Assembly (NCBI GenBank): GCA_028023455.1
Contig: JAQFVV010012402.1
Span: forward strand, 11,760,292-11,824,291
Origin: Epiperipatus broadwayi
Lineage: Eukaryota; Onychophora; Udeonychophora; Euonychophora; Peripatidae
DNA length: 64,000 bases
Reading direction: 5' to 3'
Part shown: positions 47,065 to 58,631 of the stretch, piece after piece
Layout of the letters: every line of letters begins with the position of its first letter
Numbering within the stretch: position 1 is the first letter of the stretch
Position numbers and translations under genes: made by a program
Notes under the pieces: generated by a model
What the model was told of the DNA's origin: nothing
What the model saw: the letters and a program-made list of their open reading frames with translations, nothing else
Database searches by the model: none

Positions 47065-47440
47065 ATAATTTATTAAATAATACAAAAGAAGTTTTTGATA
47101 GAAAGACTATTCCTGGTGTAGTATATTTTATTCCTTGTTTATTTGTAAGATTTACATAGGTCAGAGTAGTTTGAGTTTAAATGAAAGAATAAAGATTCAT
47201 AAAAGTAGAGTTAAAAATAGATATCTTAGTTCTGCTTTGTATGTCCATGAAAAAGATACAGGCCACACTATTGATTTTGATGAAGCTAAGGTTGTCTTCT
47301 TTGAGAGAAATGAAATCAAAAGAAGAATTAAAGAGTCTTTATTATTGAAAATTTATTATTCTGAAGCAATTAACTTATTTAAGAGTTATTTTAATATTAA
47401 GGGTGGATGGGAAGTGAATGGATTTGTGGGTAGTTTTTAA
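47061..47440 (+). pseudogene. PLE GIY-YIG endonuclease domain, frameshifted start
   Basis: The C-terminal nuclease that nicks target DNA for PLE insertion. After one frame change the sequence reads IPGVVYFIPC (first strand of the GIY-YIG domain, about 47110-47140). A second frame change near 47145 leads to CKIYIGQSSLSLNERIKIHK (YIG motif and catalytic Arg), SALYVHEKDTGHTIDFDEAK (conserved TGH), and RRIKESLLLK (catalytic Glu), to a stop at 47440. All signature residues are present; only the frame is lost, twice. The conserved H-T-G-H order and position after the RT make the PLE assignment firm. Confidence 0.9.
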
Positions 47441-47474
47441 TATTATATATATTGTGTAGTTTTTGTAGTTCTTT

Positions 47475-47518
47475 ACACTTGAGAAGTCTGCTTGTAGCAG
47501 TGAAACCTTAGGTTGTGT
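47475..47518 (+). ncRNA. Hammerhead-like motif in PLE 3' region
   Basis: Possible stem I ACAC/GTGT (47475-47478, 47515-47518), a degenerate core TTGAGAAG, stem II CTGC/GCAG with a TTGTA loop, then GAAA and CCTTAGG as a tiny stem III. The core differs from CUGANGA at several positions, so activity is unlikely, but the location between the nuclease stop and the terminal repeat is where PLE hammerheads are known to sit. Confidence 0.4.
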
Positions 47519-47522
47519 TTTA

Positions 47523-47608
47523 ATATTATTTTTATGCTGGTCTGGTTTAATTTTGGATTTGGGGTAGTTTTGATTTTATATTGACTAGTTTAGCTTTATG
47601 CTTGTAAT

Positions 47609-47613
<5 letters not shown>
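47523..47613 (+). repeat. PLE terminal direct repeat (pseudo-LTR), right
   Basis: 91 bp identical to 44617-44707. Confidence 0.95.
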
Positions 47614-47643
<30 letters not shown>

Positions 47644-47690
47644 ATGTTTATATATATATATAGTATATATATATATATATATATATATAG
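47612..47690. repeat. (TA)n microsatellite with interruptions
   Basis: Two TA tracts separated by CATAATGTT and a third after a TAG interruption, directly abutting the right PLE repeat. Confidence 0.95.
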
Positions 47691-47699
47691 GTTGGTAAA

Positions 47700-49050
47700 T
47701 AGTAAATTTGATTTAATGTAGATTTATGTATATGAATCTATAGAGATACGTGTACATTTACATTTATATTTACAAATTTTAAGCAAAATATGTATAATCT
47801 CAGTATGATTTAATGAGATATTTTTTTTTTTTTCTCAGTGATGAAAGTTTAATCATAAAAAAAAAAAAAAAAGAACAGATACAAATACAGTTAGAAAAAG
47901 GTTTACAAGAGAGTAATTATATGATAAATTGAAATTTCAGAAGCAACATGCTAAGAGGGGAAGGATACATGTGAAAAGGGAATGAGAAGTGGAAAGGGTG
48001 TGTAGTCCAGGCCAGTCCGAGATGCATGTCTTCATTGAGCAAACATCGCATAGGTCACAAAGATTTAAATGATTGAGTCCTATGATATAGGCTTAGAGTT
48101 GGAGGATTGCCCAAATGTCTGTGAGGAGTGGAGGTAGGGCTGGTTTGGTATCTCTGGTTTTGAGAGAGTGAATTAGGTCCAATAGCTTTTGATTCATTGC
48201 ATTGAAAATTTTTAAACTTGTGATTTTTTTTTTCTTCAAATTGTTTTATCAAATAAGTGTGTCTAAATGTACTAAAGACATATCTTTTTATATAATCAAA
48301 AAAAAGAGAGGGAGGATGTTTCTTTCATTTATATTAGATGAATACCTTTTTTTTTTATGTATTAATTTAATCGATCTGTTTTAAATATTGGTGATGGACT
48401 TTGGAATAAATTATGTTAAGTTATAATCTATTTTAGTGTTTAGTTAACATCATAACTCACTCCTCACAAATTTAAATTATTAATTCATTTTATTATCCAC
48501 CTTCTTATCCTGAGAATTCAAAAAGTACTGAGCAAATTTACATTATCAGGTTTATGATATTGAAATTTTTAAGTCTTTATTTATGATCTGTAACAGAGTA
48601 TTTTTTTAAGAGAGAATATTTCCAAAAAGTTTTGTTTGAATTATATCTTTCAAAAATACTCTATTTAGGATGAACTTCACAAACCATTATAGAGATATAT
48701 AGAAAGAGATCAGGGAATATAGCTAATAACAAATTAGTTTAATCTCTTTTGCAATAATACAAAGTATAGATATTAGAAGATTTTATTTTATTATTGGCTT
48801 GAAATAATTCTGTATATGGTTTGCAAACTTGGTATTGTTTTATGAACTGTGTGACCCTTGTATGAGGCTGAAATAATCAAAATCATTTGAATGAAATGAA
48901 GAGGTGGTTTTTATTATATAATAAGTAGCTGACCTGGTTATTATATGTCATTGACTGAGCTGATCCAGTATTGGGTCTTAGTAAAGATTCTCAATACATT
49001 ATATTTAATAATTCAACATTTTCTTTTAATGTTAATTTTTATTTAAGTTA
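47700..49050. other. No gene assigned
   Basis: 48000-48190 is less AT-rich (AGTCCAGGCCAGTCC..GGAGTGGAGGTAGGGCTGG). The minus frame at 48055-48252 contains TLSLYHRTQSFKSL but no known domain. It lies downstream (minus-strand sense) of the ORF1-like relic and might be its continuation. Confidence 0.3.
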
Positions 49051-49054
49051 ATAA

Positions 49055-50240
49055 ATTTGTACATGGAAAGTGATGACAAGAGGGGAAGTGTCTGCATAGT
49101 AGAGAGTAGGAATGTCATATGGGTTTGATTCTTTATTCAGAGAGAGTTCAAAGAAGTCAGTATTAGTAAAAATTGGAAGGTCTATCCCTTTAATCTTTTG
49201 ATATCTAAAATTTGAGACTTTGCCACAGGGAAAATTTAAGGTAACAATTCCTGATTTTGCCTGTCAATATTATAGGACGATTCATGTTAATATTGCAAAT
49301 AGTTTTCCCATCAAGATATTTGAAAGTTTTCTGGAAGAGTAATTTGTGAGTGAAGTTGTTAAATTCAATTATTATGTAATGATTATTAGGATATAGCAGA
49401 ATTTTATGAATCATGTTCCATAGTTTCTTCATTGTTATCTCATAATATAGCTCATTGATCAGAAATTTATATAGATCACATGAAGGGTTGGTAACAGCCA
49501 AGATTGGGGTGTTTTCACTGTGGAAGTTAAGAAAGGATTTATGTAATTGGGGAGGAATACTATTATTAAATCTGTTTACTATCAAGTCAATGTCCTTTTG
49601 CTCCAAATTTAGATTAAGAATATTTGGATTGCTATAGTTATCAGTAAAGTTCTCTTCAACCTCTTCATCAAATAAATTGAATAAATCTGTGATTTTTTGA
49701 AGCTCCCATGCCATAGTGTTAGGCTCTCTAAGGCCTGCCTATGTAACATTAGCATAAGAGGGCTTGCTATTAATTAGTATATTGGATTGGTTTTGGGAAG
49801 GGGAGGCATTTAAATTGGAAGACACTATGTTAGTTTTTCTATTTTTATCAATTTTATTATACTTTTGAGAAACATTAGAGATATGAGGAAAATTAAAAGA
49901 AAAATTACTGTTGCTATTGTCCAAGCTTGGGAAATCTAAATTTCTAACACTCACTGAAGGCTTCATTTTGAACACTAATGGTTTGAAATTCAGACTGGGG
50001 GTCCTCTGTGATGTGCTTTTGAAGAAAAATCATTTTCTCTTTGACTGTAGCATCACTGGATGGAGCGGTTATTGCAAAGAGCAATGATCTGAGTTATCTT
50101 GAATTTCCAAAATGGCTTTTCCTTCAGCTTGTTTCATTGAAGATTCTTGGAAACAGCTGTAAGCCTCTTCAGTACTGAGTAATCTATCAACTCTTGATTG
50201 AGCAGTAAAGTAAGGTGATAAACTATCAAAGTAAGAAGTC
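49055..50240 (-). pseudogene. ORF1-like retrotransposon protein relic, longer copy
   Basis: Minus-strand coding pieces run from about 50240 (VKTSYFDSLSPYFTAQSRVD, then LLSTEEAYSCFQE) through a 78-codon frame at 49739-49975 ending PSYANV, into a 169-codon frame at 49205-49714 that includes IVNRFNNSIPPQLHKSF, TPILAVTNPSCDLYKFLI and IHKILLYPNNHYIIIEF, and on past a stop as IKRLKGIDLPIFTNTDFFEL to about 49060. The order SYANV, FNNSIP, LAVT, LYKF matches the relic at 1-814. Low-complexity Asn/Ser stretches precede SYANV, as in many ORF1/gag linkers. Frameshifts and stops (about 50090, 49930, 49736, 49205) make it a pseudogene. Not assigned to a named family; an ORF1 role is inferred from repetitiveness and layout. 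Confidence 0.55.
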
Positions 50241-51500
50241 TTCACCAGGAAAAATTTCAGAAAAGCACAAGAAATACTAAACTTTTATAGAGCTTTAAAT
50301 TTAATGAAGTTAACTATAAGCTATTTTAAAATAGTTTTGTATCTCATAGAAATACTGTGTGTAAACATGTCATTGAATTGTAAATGACATTTCTTCACAA
50401 GCAGTGCCTGATTCACTTATTACATGAAGTGATGTGTAAATGAATATCAGTGAATCTAGTCATAAGTGATTGAATTGACAATTCAGACACTGCATTAGAT
50501 TGCAGTGTATTTATTTTATACTCTAAAGTGTAAATCAATCACTTTCAATTATTAATTATTCAATGTCAAAACATAATCGTAATCTTTTAACATGTTGTAT
50601 TGCATTTATGTAATGTAAGCATTGTTATTATTTCCAAACACAATTAAAATTTATTTTATTTTTTTACTTGAGGTTGGTGCAGTGTCATAAAGATTATGTT
50701 CATGCTGCCATTGATATATTCTTTATTTGGCAAATTTTTTTGAAATTTTGGAGCTATTGGCTTAGAACAACAAGTTTTTTCCCCATATAGTAAGTCTTGA
50801 TAAAACTTAATATTGCCATTTTTTTTTTCAAACTTCTATTTCTGAAGCCATTCACTGAGGCTTTCTACCTGAGGTGGTGATAGAGTGGCAGACTTGACAG
50901 CTAAAAGTCCATGAGCACTTGATATTCATGTCTTCCTGGACTATCATATAATTTAATTATTTACTGACAGGGGCTATCTAATTCTTGTATTTTTTAAAAT
51001 TTTTACCTTGAAGATTAATGACTGCTCTATTCCTTTTGATAAAATCAGAAACCTGTTCTTGCATGCAAGACGTCTTTAATCTAAATATTTTAAGGAAGGA
51101 TTAAAGAATAAAAATATGATTTATCTCATTTAATCTTCTTCTATTCTTGGTTTAGTAATAATCTATATTATTTAAGAGCTTACATCTTTAACTATTTATT
51201 GATGGGTTACTGCAGTGAAGTAAATATTAAACTCTTCTATTGATAAATATCTTACAAGTCCTTATTATATGATAAAGTAACCATAACTTTTTATTTGGAT
51301 TCATTTATAAATGCATATTTATTACAAACACAAATAAGCTTCTCATATTAGCTGTGGATTAACTAATAAATTGAATGTATAACAACTTTACCATTTTGTA
51401 AATGAAATATATAATAAGTTTTTCTAATCCTTTGGCATATCTTATCTAAAATCTATTACAACATTTTTAATTTGCTCTAGAATAAGATTAGCCTTTTTGC
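50241..51500. other. AT-rich sequence; possible weak foldback
   Basis: Near 50395-50515, GCAGTG.CTGA..TTCACTTAT and ATAAGTGA..TCAGACACTGC are partly complementary, suggesting an eroded inverted repeat. No gene was found. Confidence 0.35.
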
Positions 51501-51502
51501 TT

Positions 51503-51504
<2 letters not shown>

Positions 51505-51569
<65 letters not shown>
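51505..51569. repeat. (TA)n microsatellite, about 32 units
   Basis: Uninterrupted TA dinucleotides. The minus frame across it encodes only alternating Ile/Tyr and is not a gene. Confidence 0.97.
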
Positions 51570-51575
<6 letters not shown>

Positions 51576-54500
51576 GAAGATGCATTCTATTAATATCATA
51601 TTGATAGTCCTCTAAACAAGAAAAAAGAGAATATGCTTTCTTTTTTAATAGATTGATAATTTTACTTTTTAAAAATTTTGATAATTTAACAGATAATTCA
51701 TATATATAATAGTACTTTACAGTATTACAACTTACTATCATGGCAAAGGAGTCAAAAATCACTTCTTAACAATACTATTTTATTATTTGTTAATGAATAT
51801 TATTCATTATAATTAATATTATTTATTTGATTTTATTTAATAATATTATAATTAATTTTATTTACTAAAGAAATATAACTAAATTATATTTCATTCATTT
51901 TTTTTTTTTTTTTTTTGTAATGGAATGGGTTTTTTTTCTCCATTTATTTATACAAATTCAATATATTTACACAAACTGTCATTATTCTTTTACTAAACCT
52001 CAATTGCACTTTTATGTAGGAGAAATTATTTATATATATGTTTACAATTACTTATATTTTAAATATAATAACAAAACAATTACATTTCAATAAGATATTA
52101 ATTATTTATAATTACTTTTCCATACTCTGTAAAGAATATGAAATGAAAACATCAAAAGTATACTTGGCACAATTATTAAAATTTCATATTTAAACTGCAT
52201 ATATGTGTTATTTTACATTAAATAATTATTATATATATATATTTCTATCTGCTAAGTTAGTGTATTTTTTTTCTTCTTATATACTTTTTTAGTTGTTTTT
52301 TTTCCCCCTATAATATTATGATAAAGTAACTATAGACAATTATTCTGGTGCTGACAAGGAATTATTTAAAAATCACTTAACAATTAAATTTAAAATTAAA
52401 ATTTAATGAGAATAAATTATAAAGAGTTACAAAAATGATAAAATTTAGAAAAAAAAAATTAAAAATGATATTAAGAATATAAAAAATTAAATTTATGAAA
52501 TGATGCTGTCATTAGATTTATATGGCAATGATGAAATGTATTTGAATAAACTATAAGAAACTTTGGCACAAATGAATAAGAAGTTAATATTTTAAAACAA
52601 AAATTTATAAACTTGATAAGACTTTAGTATCTTTATAATTTTCATAAACATTTTGTATAATTGCCTTATTAACTTTTTTTATTTGCCAAAAATAAAAATG
52701 CATCTACAAAGTATTAAGGTACATTGTTTTTAATGAATATATTTGCAGAGTTATTATAATGGACTCATTTTTATAAAGCTTTTATTATTTATTAAATAAA
52801 AAAGTATATTGTTATTTGAAATACTCTATTTTTAATAGTATTTGAAATAAAGAATATACCATAAATAGCTATTTTATAAATAATTATTTTCTGTACAATA
52901 TGCAATATATAATATCTTTATAAAGTTTGAAAAATTGCCAGACATTTAAGAATATTGTAAACAGAATGATACTTCACAATCAAAATAAAAATGGAGCTCG
53001 ACGTGAACTTCCAAATAAAATTTTTGTATTTACATATAATTTAAAACTGTGATGTTATAGATTAATTGCCATTAAGCAAGCAAAGTGATTTGCTTGTGTT
53101 AAACTTTTAATTGCTTATATAGTTGTATTGGAAGTTAACTTGCAATGGGCTACAATCGGTATTATATGCAAATGCTTTAATTTAATATTATTTTTTAAAT
53201 TGAACAAGAATCTCTCAATATTTTCATAAGTATATCTCTATTTTACAAAAATCAAATTAATTTGAATTTAGCTTCCTTAGTTTAAATTTTATATCCTTCC
53301 CTATCTATTTCAATTGTATCTTATACCATTTGTAGGCTATAATTTTTTTTTGCCTTTTTCCAAGTGCCATCTCTTTTTTTTTTTTTGCTACTTTTTAAAA
53401 AAGAAGTATAATAAAATATTATATTACTAATGGCAGCAATAATAAATATCAAATTTATTTCATTAAAATCATTGATTGTAAAGAAGGCAATCAACTAATG
53501 ATAAAAATGCTGCCAACTGAATCCAGTTAAACAAAAGTGATTTTATTTTATTTTCTGGCTATATATTTTTAAAAATTTTGTATAAATAATTTAGCATTTA
53601 TTGTAAATAATATTAATGCAAAAAATCAAATTTGAAGCAAATGATAAAACAAATACATATCTTAGGAGTTATATTCACTTGTAGTCTAAATGTTACTAAA
53701 CTATTACGGGTTAAATTTGAAATCTTGCAATTTCAACATTGATTTATTTTTTCATGATTAATTTTTTGCTTATTGAATTTAATGTTTTTAAAATAATTTC
53801 ATTTAAAACTATTTTGCTCTTCATTTTTTTTTTTTTTTTTAGGAATCATCTTAATTAATCTCTTAATTGCTGATTTTTTATTTTTATTTTTCTTAACTCC
53901 ACATAATGACTTTTTTATAAGTTTAAAATAAACCTAAACTTCTATTGAGACATTTGTGTAAACAAAAAAGAAAGGCATTATCAGATAATACAAACTTGCT
54001 ATTATTTATATATTCAACAATAATTTATTTATTAATTGTTTATTTTAATAATTTAATTAAAATTAAAAAAAATTAAATATAAATGAATGCTTTTGATTCA
54101 AAATTTTATTTTTTGATGTTGGCAAAAATGAATTAAGATTACAAGAGAAAAAAGAATAATTATTTATTCAGGAAGTGACGTAACATTCAAGCATTGGAAC
54201 TAACATGTTAAGTTTCATCAATCCAGAAATCTTTAATTTTTCAGTTTATTATTCTATTATTACATTAAACTGCACTTAGCAATTTAAAAAATAATAAAAG
54301 AGAATGATAGCTAAGCAGAAACAAATTTAATATTTTAAAATAAAAGTAAAAAAAGTAGCAGCGATTTTAAGTATATTGGAAAAGGTTTATCAGAAGTGCA
54401 TAACTAGCAGATTAATGAAGAAAATATATATATATAGTTGATCGAGTAGGGAAAGGGATATAAAAATTTTAAAAGCTTTGCTCTTATTTTGATTAATATT

Positions 54501-54780
54501 TTTGGCTTTTTCAATTATTCATTATATTTATTTAATGGTCTTTTAAAACATTCTAGGAATTTTTAAATTATTCTATTTTTCAAGTTTTTGAAACTGTCAT
54601 AGAATGATTTTTTTACCTGTACTTTAAATAATCATGAAATTTTGCATCAATTTGTAGAGACAAAATTTAAAAAAAAATAGATTTTAAAAAAATGTACAAT
54701 TCATAAATAATTTAAATAATAATTTATTTATCAAACATAGAAAATGAATATGCAGTCCTTTTAATACATATAGCAGCCAC
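51570..54780. other. AT-rich sequence, nothing recognised
   Basis: A long stretch of very AT-rich DNA with several T homopolymers (near 51898, 53827). No coding frame, TIR or SINE box was identified. Confidence 0.5.
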
Positions 54781-54787
54781 TCTTCAA

Positions 54788-54845
54788 TGAGAATGGATAT
54801 TCCAACATCAAAGAAGGAGAATGGATATTCCAACATCAAAGAAGG
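54788..54845 (+). repeat. 28-bp tandem duplication
   Basis: GAATGGATATTCCAACATCA plus AAGAAGGA repeated head to tail at 54790 and 54818 without mismatch. Confidence 0.95.
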
Positions 54846-54899
54846 AAAAAAAAAGGTCTAGAATTGAGTTCTACAATGGCTATACAAACTAATCTGTGA

Positions 54900-57600
54900 G
54901 CCACAATACATTCACATATAGAACATGCTGGTCAACTTTTTGTTGATATTTTGCATTGCTGTCTTTTAATTTCTTCAGACAAAAAAAAATCTTTTTGATC
55001 TACTCTAAAACACCATATTTAACTGTAGCTCCCCTATGTATTCTTTTGTCAGTCATAATTTTCCAATAAAAACAATCATTATTGCACTTGTTTCAAATGT
55101 TTATATGGTAGATGGGATCAATCTCGCATAAAATCCATGTTCTAGTTCAATATAAAATTCCCTTTTAAGAATTCTTATATTATTCATTCATTTTACTTGT
55201 CCATTTTGATAAAAGGGTGATTTTATAATAGTAGATTCTATAGTATCACATCCAGCAAGTTGGACATATTTATCAGTTTTACCATCTTGCCATTCATATT
55301 ACTAAAATTTACAGAGCATCCTTAAATGAAACTTTTTTAAAGTTTTATATTACAGTGACTAGGTGGTCAAGTCTTACTTCCATGCAATAAATTAGATAAA
55401 ATATTGCAGTTCTTTGTACAGCTAACTTAGTTTCAATTGTTATATTCCTGTGATGAAGCTTCAGTAGTATGTTGGAGTTTTGCATTTCAACATTTAATTT
55501 CGCCTTTCTATTAGTAAAACTGCTAATTTACAGTTTCAAATTGGTGACCATTATTTTTACTTTTATTTGATTATAATTAAATATTCCACTATCAAAACTG
55601 TATTACATTTTAATCTTTTTTTCATTAAACTGCTTGAAATTATTCCAAAGACAATTGTCATAAAAATTGAAAACAATGTTGGAGCAAATACATATCCATG
55701 TTTAATACCAGTTTCCTCAGATTTTCCACCTATAATAATAATATTTTGGTGGCTAGCCAACTAATTTAAAATAATATAAATATTTTTGATTAACTGAATC
55801 AAATGCCTTGATCATGTCAATAAAAGTAATATATAATTCTTTTTTTTGTTCCTAACCCTTTTCTTGCATTTGCCTGGCAACAAAAACCATGTCTACAATG
55901 CTTCTTGATTTTCTAAAACCACATTAAATCTCTGGAAATAATTCATTTATGATTGGAACAACCTATTCTACAAAATCCTTGAGAGTGCATTTGTTGTAGT
56001 GAATAATAATGATATTCCACAATAATCCCTTTATTTTTAAAAATTTGAATAATAGAAGTATCCTTAGTATCAGAAAGCACAACTTTATGGATCCATATAT
56101 TCCTAAAATTTCCTATATTTTGCATCTAATATATCACCATCACATTTTAAAACTCAAGATAGTTCATCAGATACTGCAACTTTTCTATTTTTAAGATTAT
56201 ATAAAGCTATTTTGTCTTCACTAAGCTAGTTATCTTTATCCAAATCTAAATCATTAAGTAAAATGAGATATATCAATCATGATATAAAAATATTTCAAAT
56301 TTTTATATCATCACTCAAAAGATGATCAAAATTTTCCTATCATTTATTCAAAATATCACTCATTATATAAGAGAATGCAATTACTCCGCTTAATAGGATT
56401 GTTATATTGTTTCTCAGGTTCATATATTGCTTTCAATACAGAAAAAGATCTGGGGTGGTCAAGTTCAGCAAATATATGTAATTTCTTTGCAGGTTTAATC
56501 ACCAATCATTTTTTAAGTCTTTTTGTTGAATCATTGAACTTCAGCCATGAAGTCTCTATAATGTATAAAGTTCCACATTTTATCAATTTGATAAGCAGAA
56601 AATATCATTGTTTCTGGTTAATCAAATTATAAATAATGATATCATCAGAAAATCAGCTGTTCTTTTTAGTGAACCCAAGAATAAATTTACTTGTATTCAT
56701 AGTACACCCTTAAGAGAATTCCATTCATCAGTAATATGACAATCATGGACATCCAAAATTGCAATTTTAGTGTTTAATTGCTGTTGAATTTCTGTGCATG
56801 TAATAGATGCTTTTAAAGAATTAACATCAATTTCCTTACAAATATGATTGAAATAAGATAAATTTTTAATGCATCTATAATTTTAATCTGAGTATTCTAA
56901 TCAATAATCTGTCCAACAATCTTCATTTGAAAGAGCTCACGTAATATGAACTTTTCTTATATTTTGACTCCTAGCTGTCATTGTTTTGAAAGTGGGACAT
57001 CCATATTCTTTTATAGCAATTTTTATGCTTAAAGTATTTGTGATAAACTATTTGAATTTATAGCACCAATACCATTATTTCCAGTAACTTTGACCAAAAT
57101 ACTATTTATACTAAAAAAAAGTCACTAGCAGAAAAATTGGTCTTTTGATTGCATTGCTGTAGTAATACTAACAGCAAGAAATAAAAGCTTTTATTCTCTG
57201 AATTCCCTGAATCTAAGCTTGGAATATAAGTATAAATAAAATGAGCACTACTATATTTGTGCAAGACAAGTTTTAACACTATTAATCTTTTATTAATTCA
57301 ACTTGGAATTCCAACAATAAAAGATAGTAAGTTAAATTTTATATTAAATCCAACACCATGTATTCTCCTTTCACTGACTTATCTACTTTTCCAAAACAAA
57401 AAAAAAACAAAAAACATTTAGCTATCTTCTTGTTCTACAAAAGATGAGATTTACTAAGAGCAACTATAATGATCTTGGAATCTTCTCAGTTTTTTAGCTA
57501 CCAGTTCAGACCTCTGTTTTGGTCTTCAAGAGATATCAAGTAAATTTCACACATTCAATGTATGCATATTTAAGGAAAAAGTAAATTTGGAATACTTTTC
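54900..57600 (-). pseudogene. RTE-like LINE ORF2 relic, near full length
   Basis: On the minus strand, endonuclease start wording appears near 57565-57475 (TLNV.NLLDIS then SELVAKKLRRFQ), matching the LNVRTL...ALVARELxR opening of this LINE family. Further down: GFRKSRSIVDMVFVARQMQE followed by ITFIDMIKAFDSVN (about 55925-55795; finger region and RT motif A with catalytic Asp), then TGIKHGYVFAPTLFSIFMTI (about 55705-55645; motif B region), a post-catalytic ITIETKLAVQRTAI run (about 55445-55395) and a C-terminal MTDKRIHRGATVKYG near 55055. Many stops and frameshifts; the catalytic DD motif was not found. Same family as the copy at 20185-21440. A 5' UTR and poly-A/tail were not delimited. Confidence 0.75.
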
Positions 57601-58020
57601 ATTCATACTACCACTATTAATATTATTTCTATCATTGTAATGATGCACGACAATCTAGCCAGATTGTGTGAGACAAGCCATTTTAGACTACTTTTATAGC
57701 ACCCTTCCATTTTTATGATAAGCTAGGGGATCACTAAATAGTTTCTAAATATGCAATTTTTTCCAGCTGGAACTTTATTCTCAAATCTAGTTCCAAATAG
57801 ATTCATTACAGAATTGTACTGTATCAAGAAAAGATTGAAATTAAAGACTTTCAGCCTACTAAGCTTGCACCCAATTGTATTTTTAATCTTGAAGGTTTGA
57901 GTTTAGAAAAAAGAAAAAAATAGGGAATTGGAATCAGAAATGCTGAGCATGGAGTTAAGGAGTGACCGTTGAATAATCTCTTTGACACAATTAGTATAGG
58001 GAGATGATTAGTCACATGAG

Positions 58021-58033
58021 AGATTCATAATGA
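58021..58033 (+). repeat. 13-bp target site duplication, left
   Basis: AGATTCATAATGA, identical to 58761-58773, brackets the foldback PLE fragment. Confidence 0.9.
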
Positions 58034-58141
58034 ATAAATAAATAATACTTCTGTATATAATATAAAAATAATATAAAATAACAATTTGTGTCAATTGTTA
58101 ATACAGAGTTTAATATAAATAAATAAAAACAAATAATATTT

Positions 58142-58180
58142 CCAAGCGCTTTCAACTCTTACGAGTCCTTATCAAGGCAG
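58142..58180 (-). ncRNA. Hammerhead-like motif in the left arm
   Basis: Minus-strand reading: TTGATAAG (degenerate core), stem II GGACTC/GAGTT with a GTAA loop, GAAA, then GCGC and TTGG. The right arm lacks this block: about 30 bp between GTTT and GAAAGCG are absent there, removing the core and stem II. Confidence 0.4.
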
Positions 58181-58337
58181 TGTAAACAATTCTATTTTCT
58201 CCTAGGTGATGAATCTAACATTTCATTGTATTGGCCAGGAACAACTAATCGGAAAGCTGGTTAATTTTAAATTCATAGCACAAGATGAATTTTGTATAAT
58301 ATATGATTCTTTAATCTTGCGTTTTTATCATGTGTTT

Positions 58338-58631
58338 TATTGTAGTGCAATATATGTTGGAGAAACCAAAACAAATATTAAATATCACCTTAAAAAATAT
58401 AAATATACTTATAATAGAGCAAGAGAAGATGATACAGTTTATTCAGCTTTTTATGTTCACCAAAATAATACAGGCCATATATGTAGTCCAAAGGATTTTA
58501 CAATATTAATGAATGAAACACATGATAAAAAACGCAAGATTAAAGAATCATATATTATACAAAATTCATCTTGTTCTATGAATTCAAAATTAACCAGCTT
58601 TCCGATTAGTTGTTCCTGGCCAATACAATGA
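58338..58631 (+). pseudogene. PLE GIY-YIG endonuclease C-terminal part
   Basis: Reads SAIYVGETKTNIKYHLKKYK (YVG in place of YIG; the helix Arg is replaced), FYVHQNNTGHI (conserved TGH), then KKRKIKESYIIQNSS (catalytic Glu), and ends PISCSWPIQ at a stop. The frame is open here, but the first GIY strand is missing because the sequence upstream is the inverted arm. It is the third PLE nuclease copy in the window and differs from those at 3815 and 47061. Confidence 0.8.

Larger units (their letters stand above)
44617..47613 (+). mobile_element. Penelope-like retroelement with terminal direct repeats
   Basis: A 91-bp sequence (44617-44707) beginning ATATTATTTTTATGCTGGTC is repeated without a single mismatch at 47523-47613. 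Between the copies lie, in order, a Penelope-type N-terminal region, reverse transcriptase and GIY-YIG endonuclease. This matches the known PLE layout, in which a partly duplicated terminus acts as a pseudo-LTR. A hammerhead-like motif sits between the endonuclease stop and the right repeat. The right copy is followed by a long TA tract. Identical terminal repeats suggest a fairly recent insertion, although the protein is already broken. Confidence 0.88.

Noticed and set aside
49455-49637. 60-codon plus-strand frame
   Set aside because: It is antisense to the ORF1-like relic, which has the matching copy at 1-814.
51442-51762. 106-codon minus-strand frame with alternating Ile/Tyr
   Set aside because: Created by the TA microsatellite at 51505-51569.
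55563-55764. Overlapping plus- and minus-strand frames of 65 codons
   Set aside because: The minus frame is the real LINE RT fragment (GIKHGYVFAPTLFSIF); the plus frame is its shadow.
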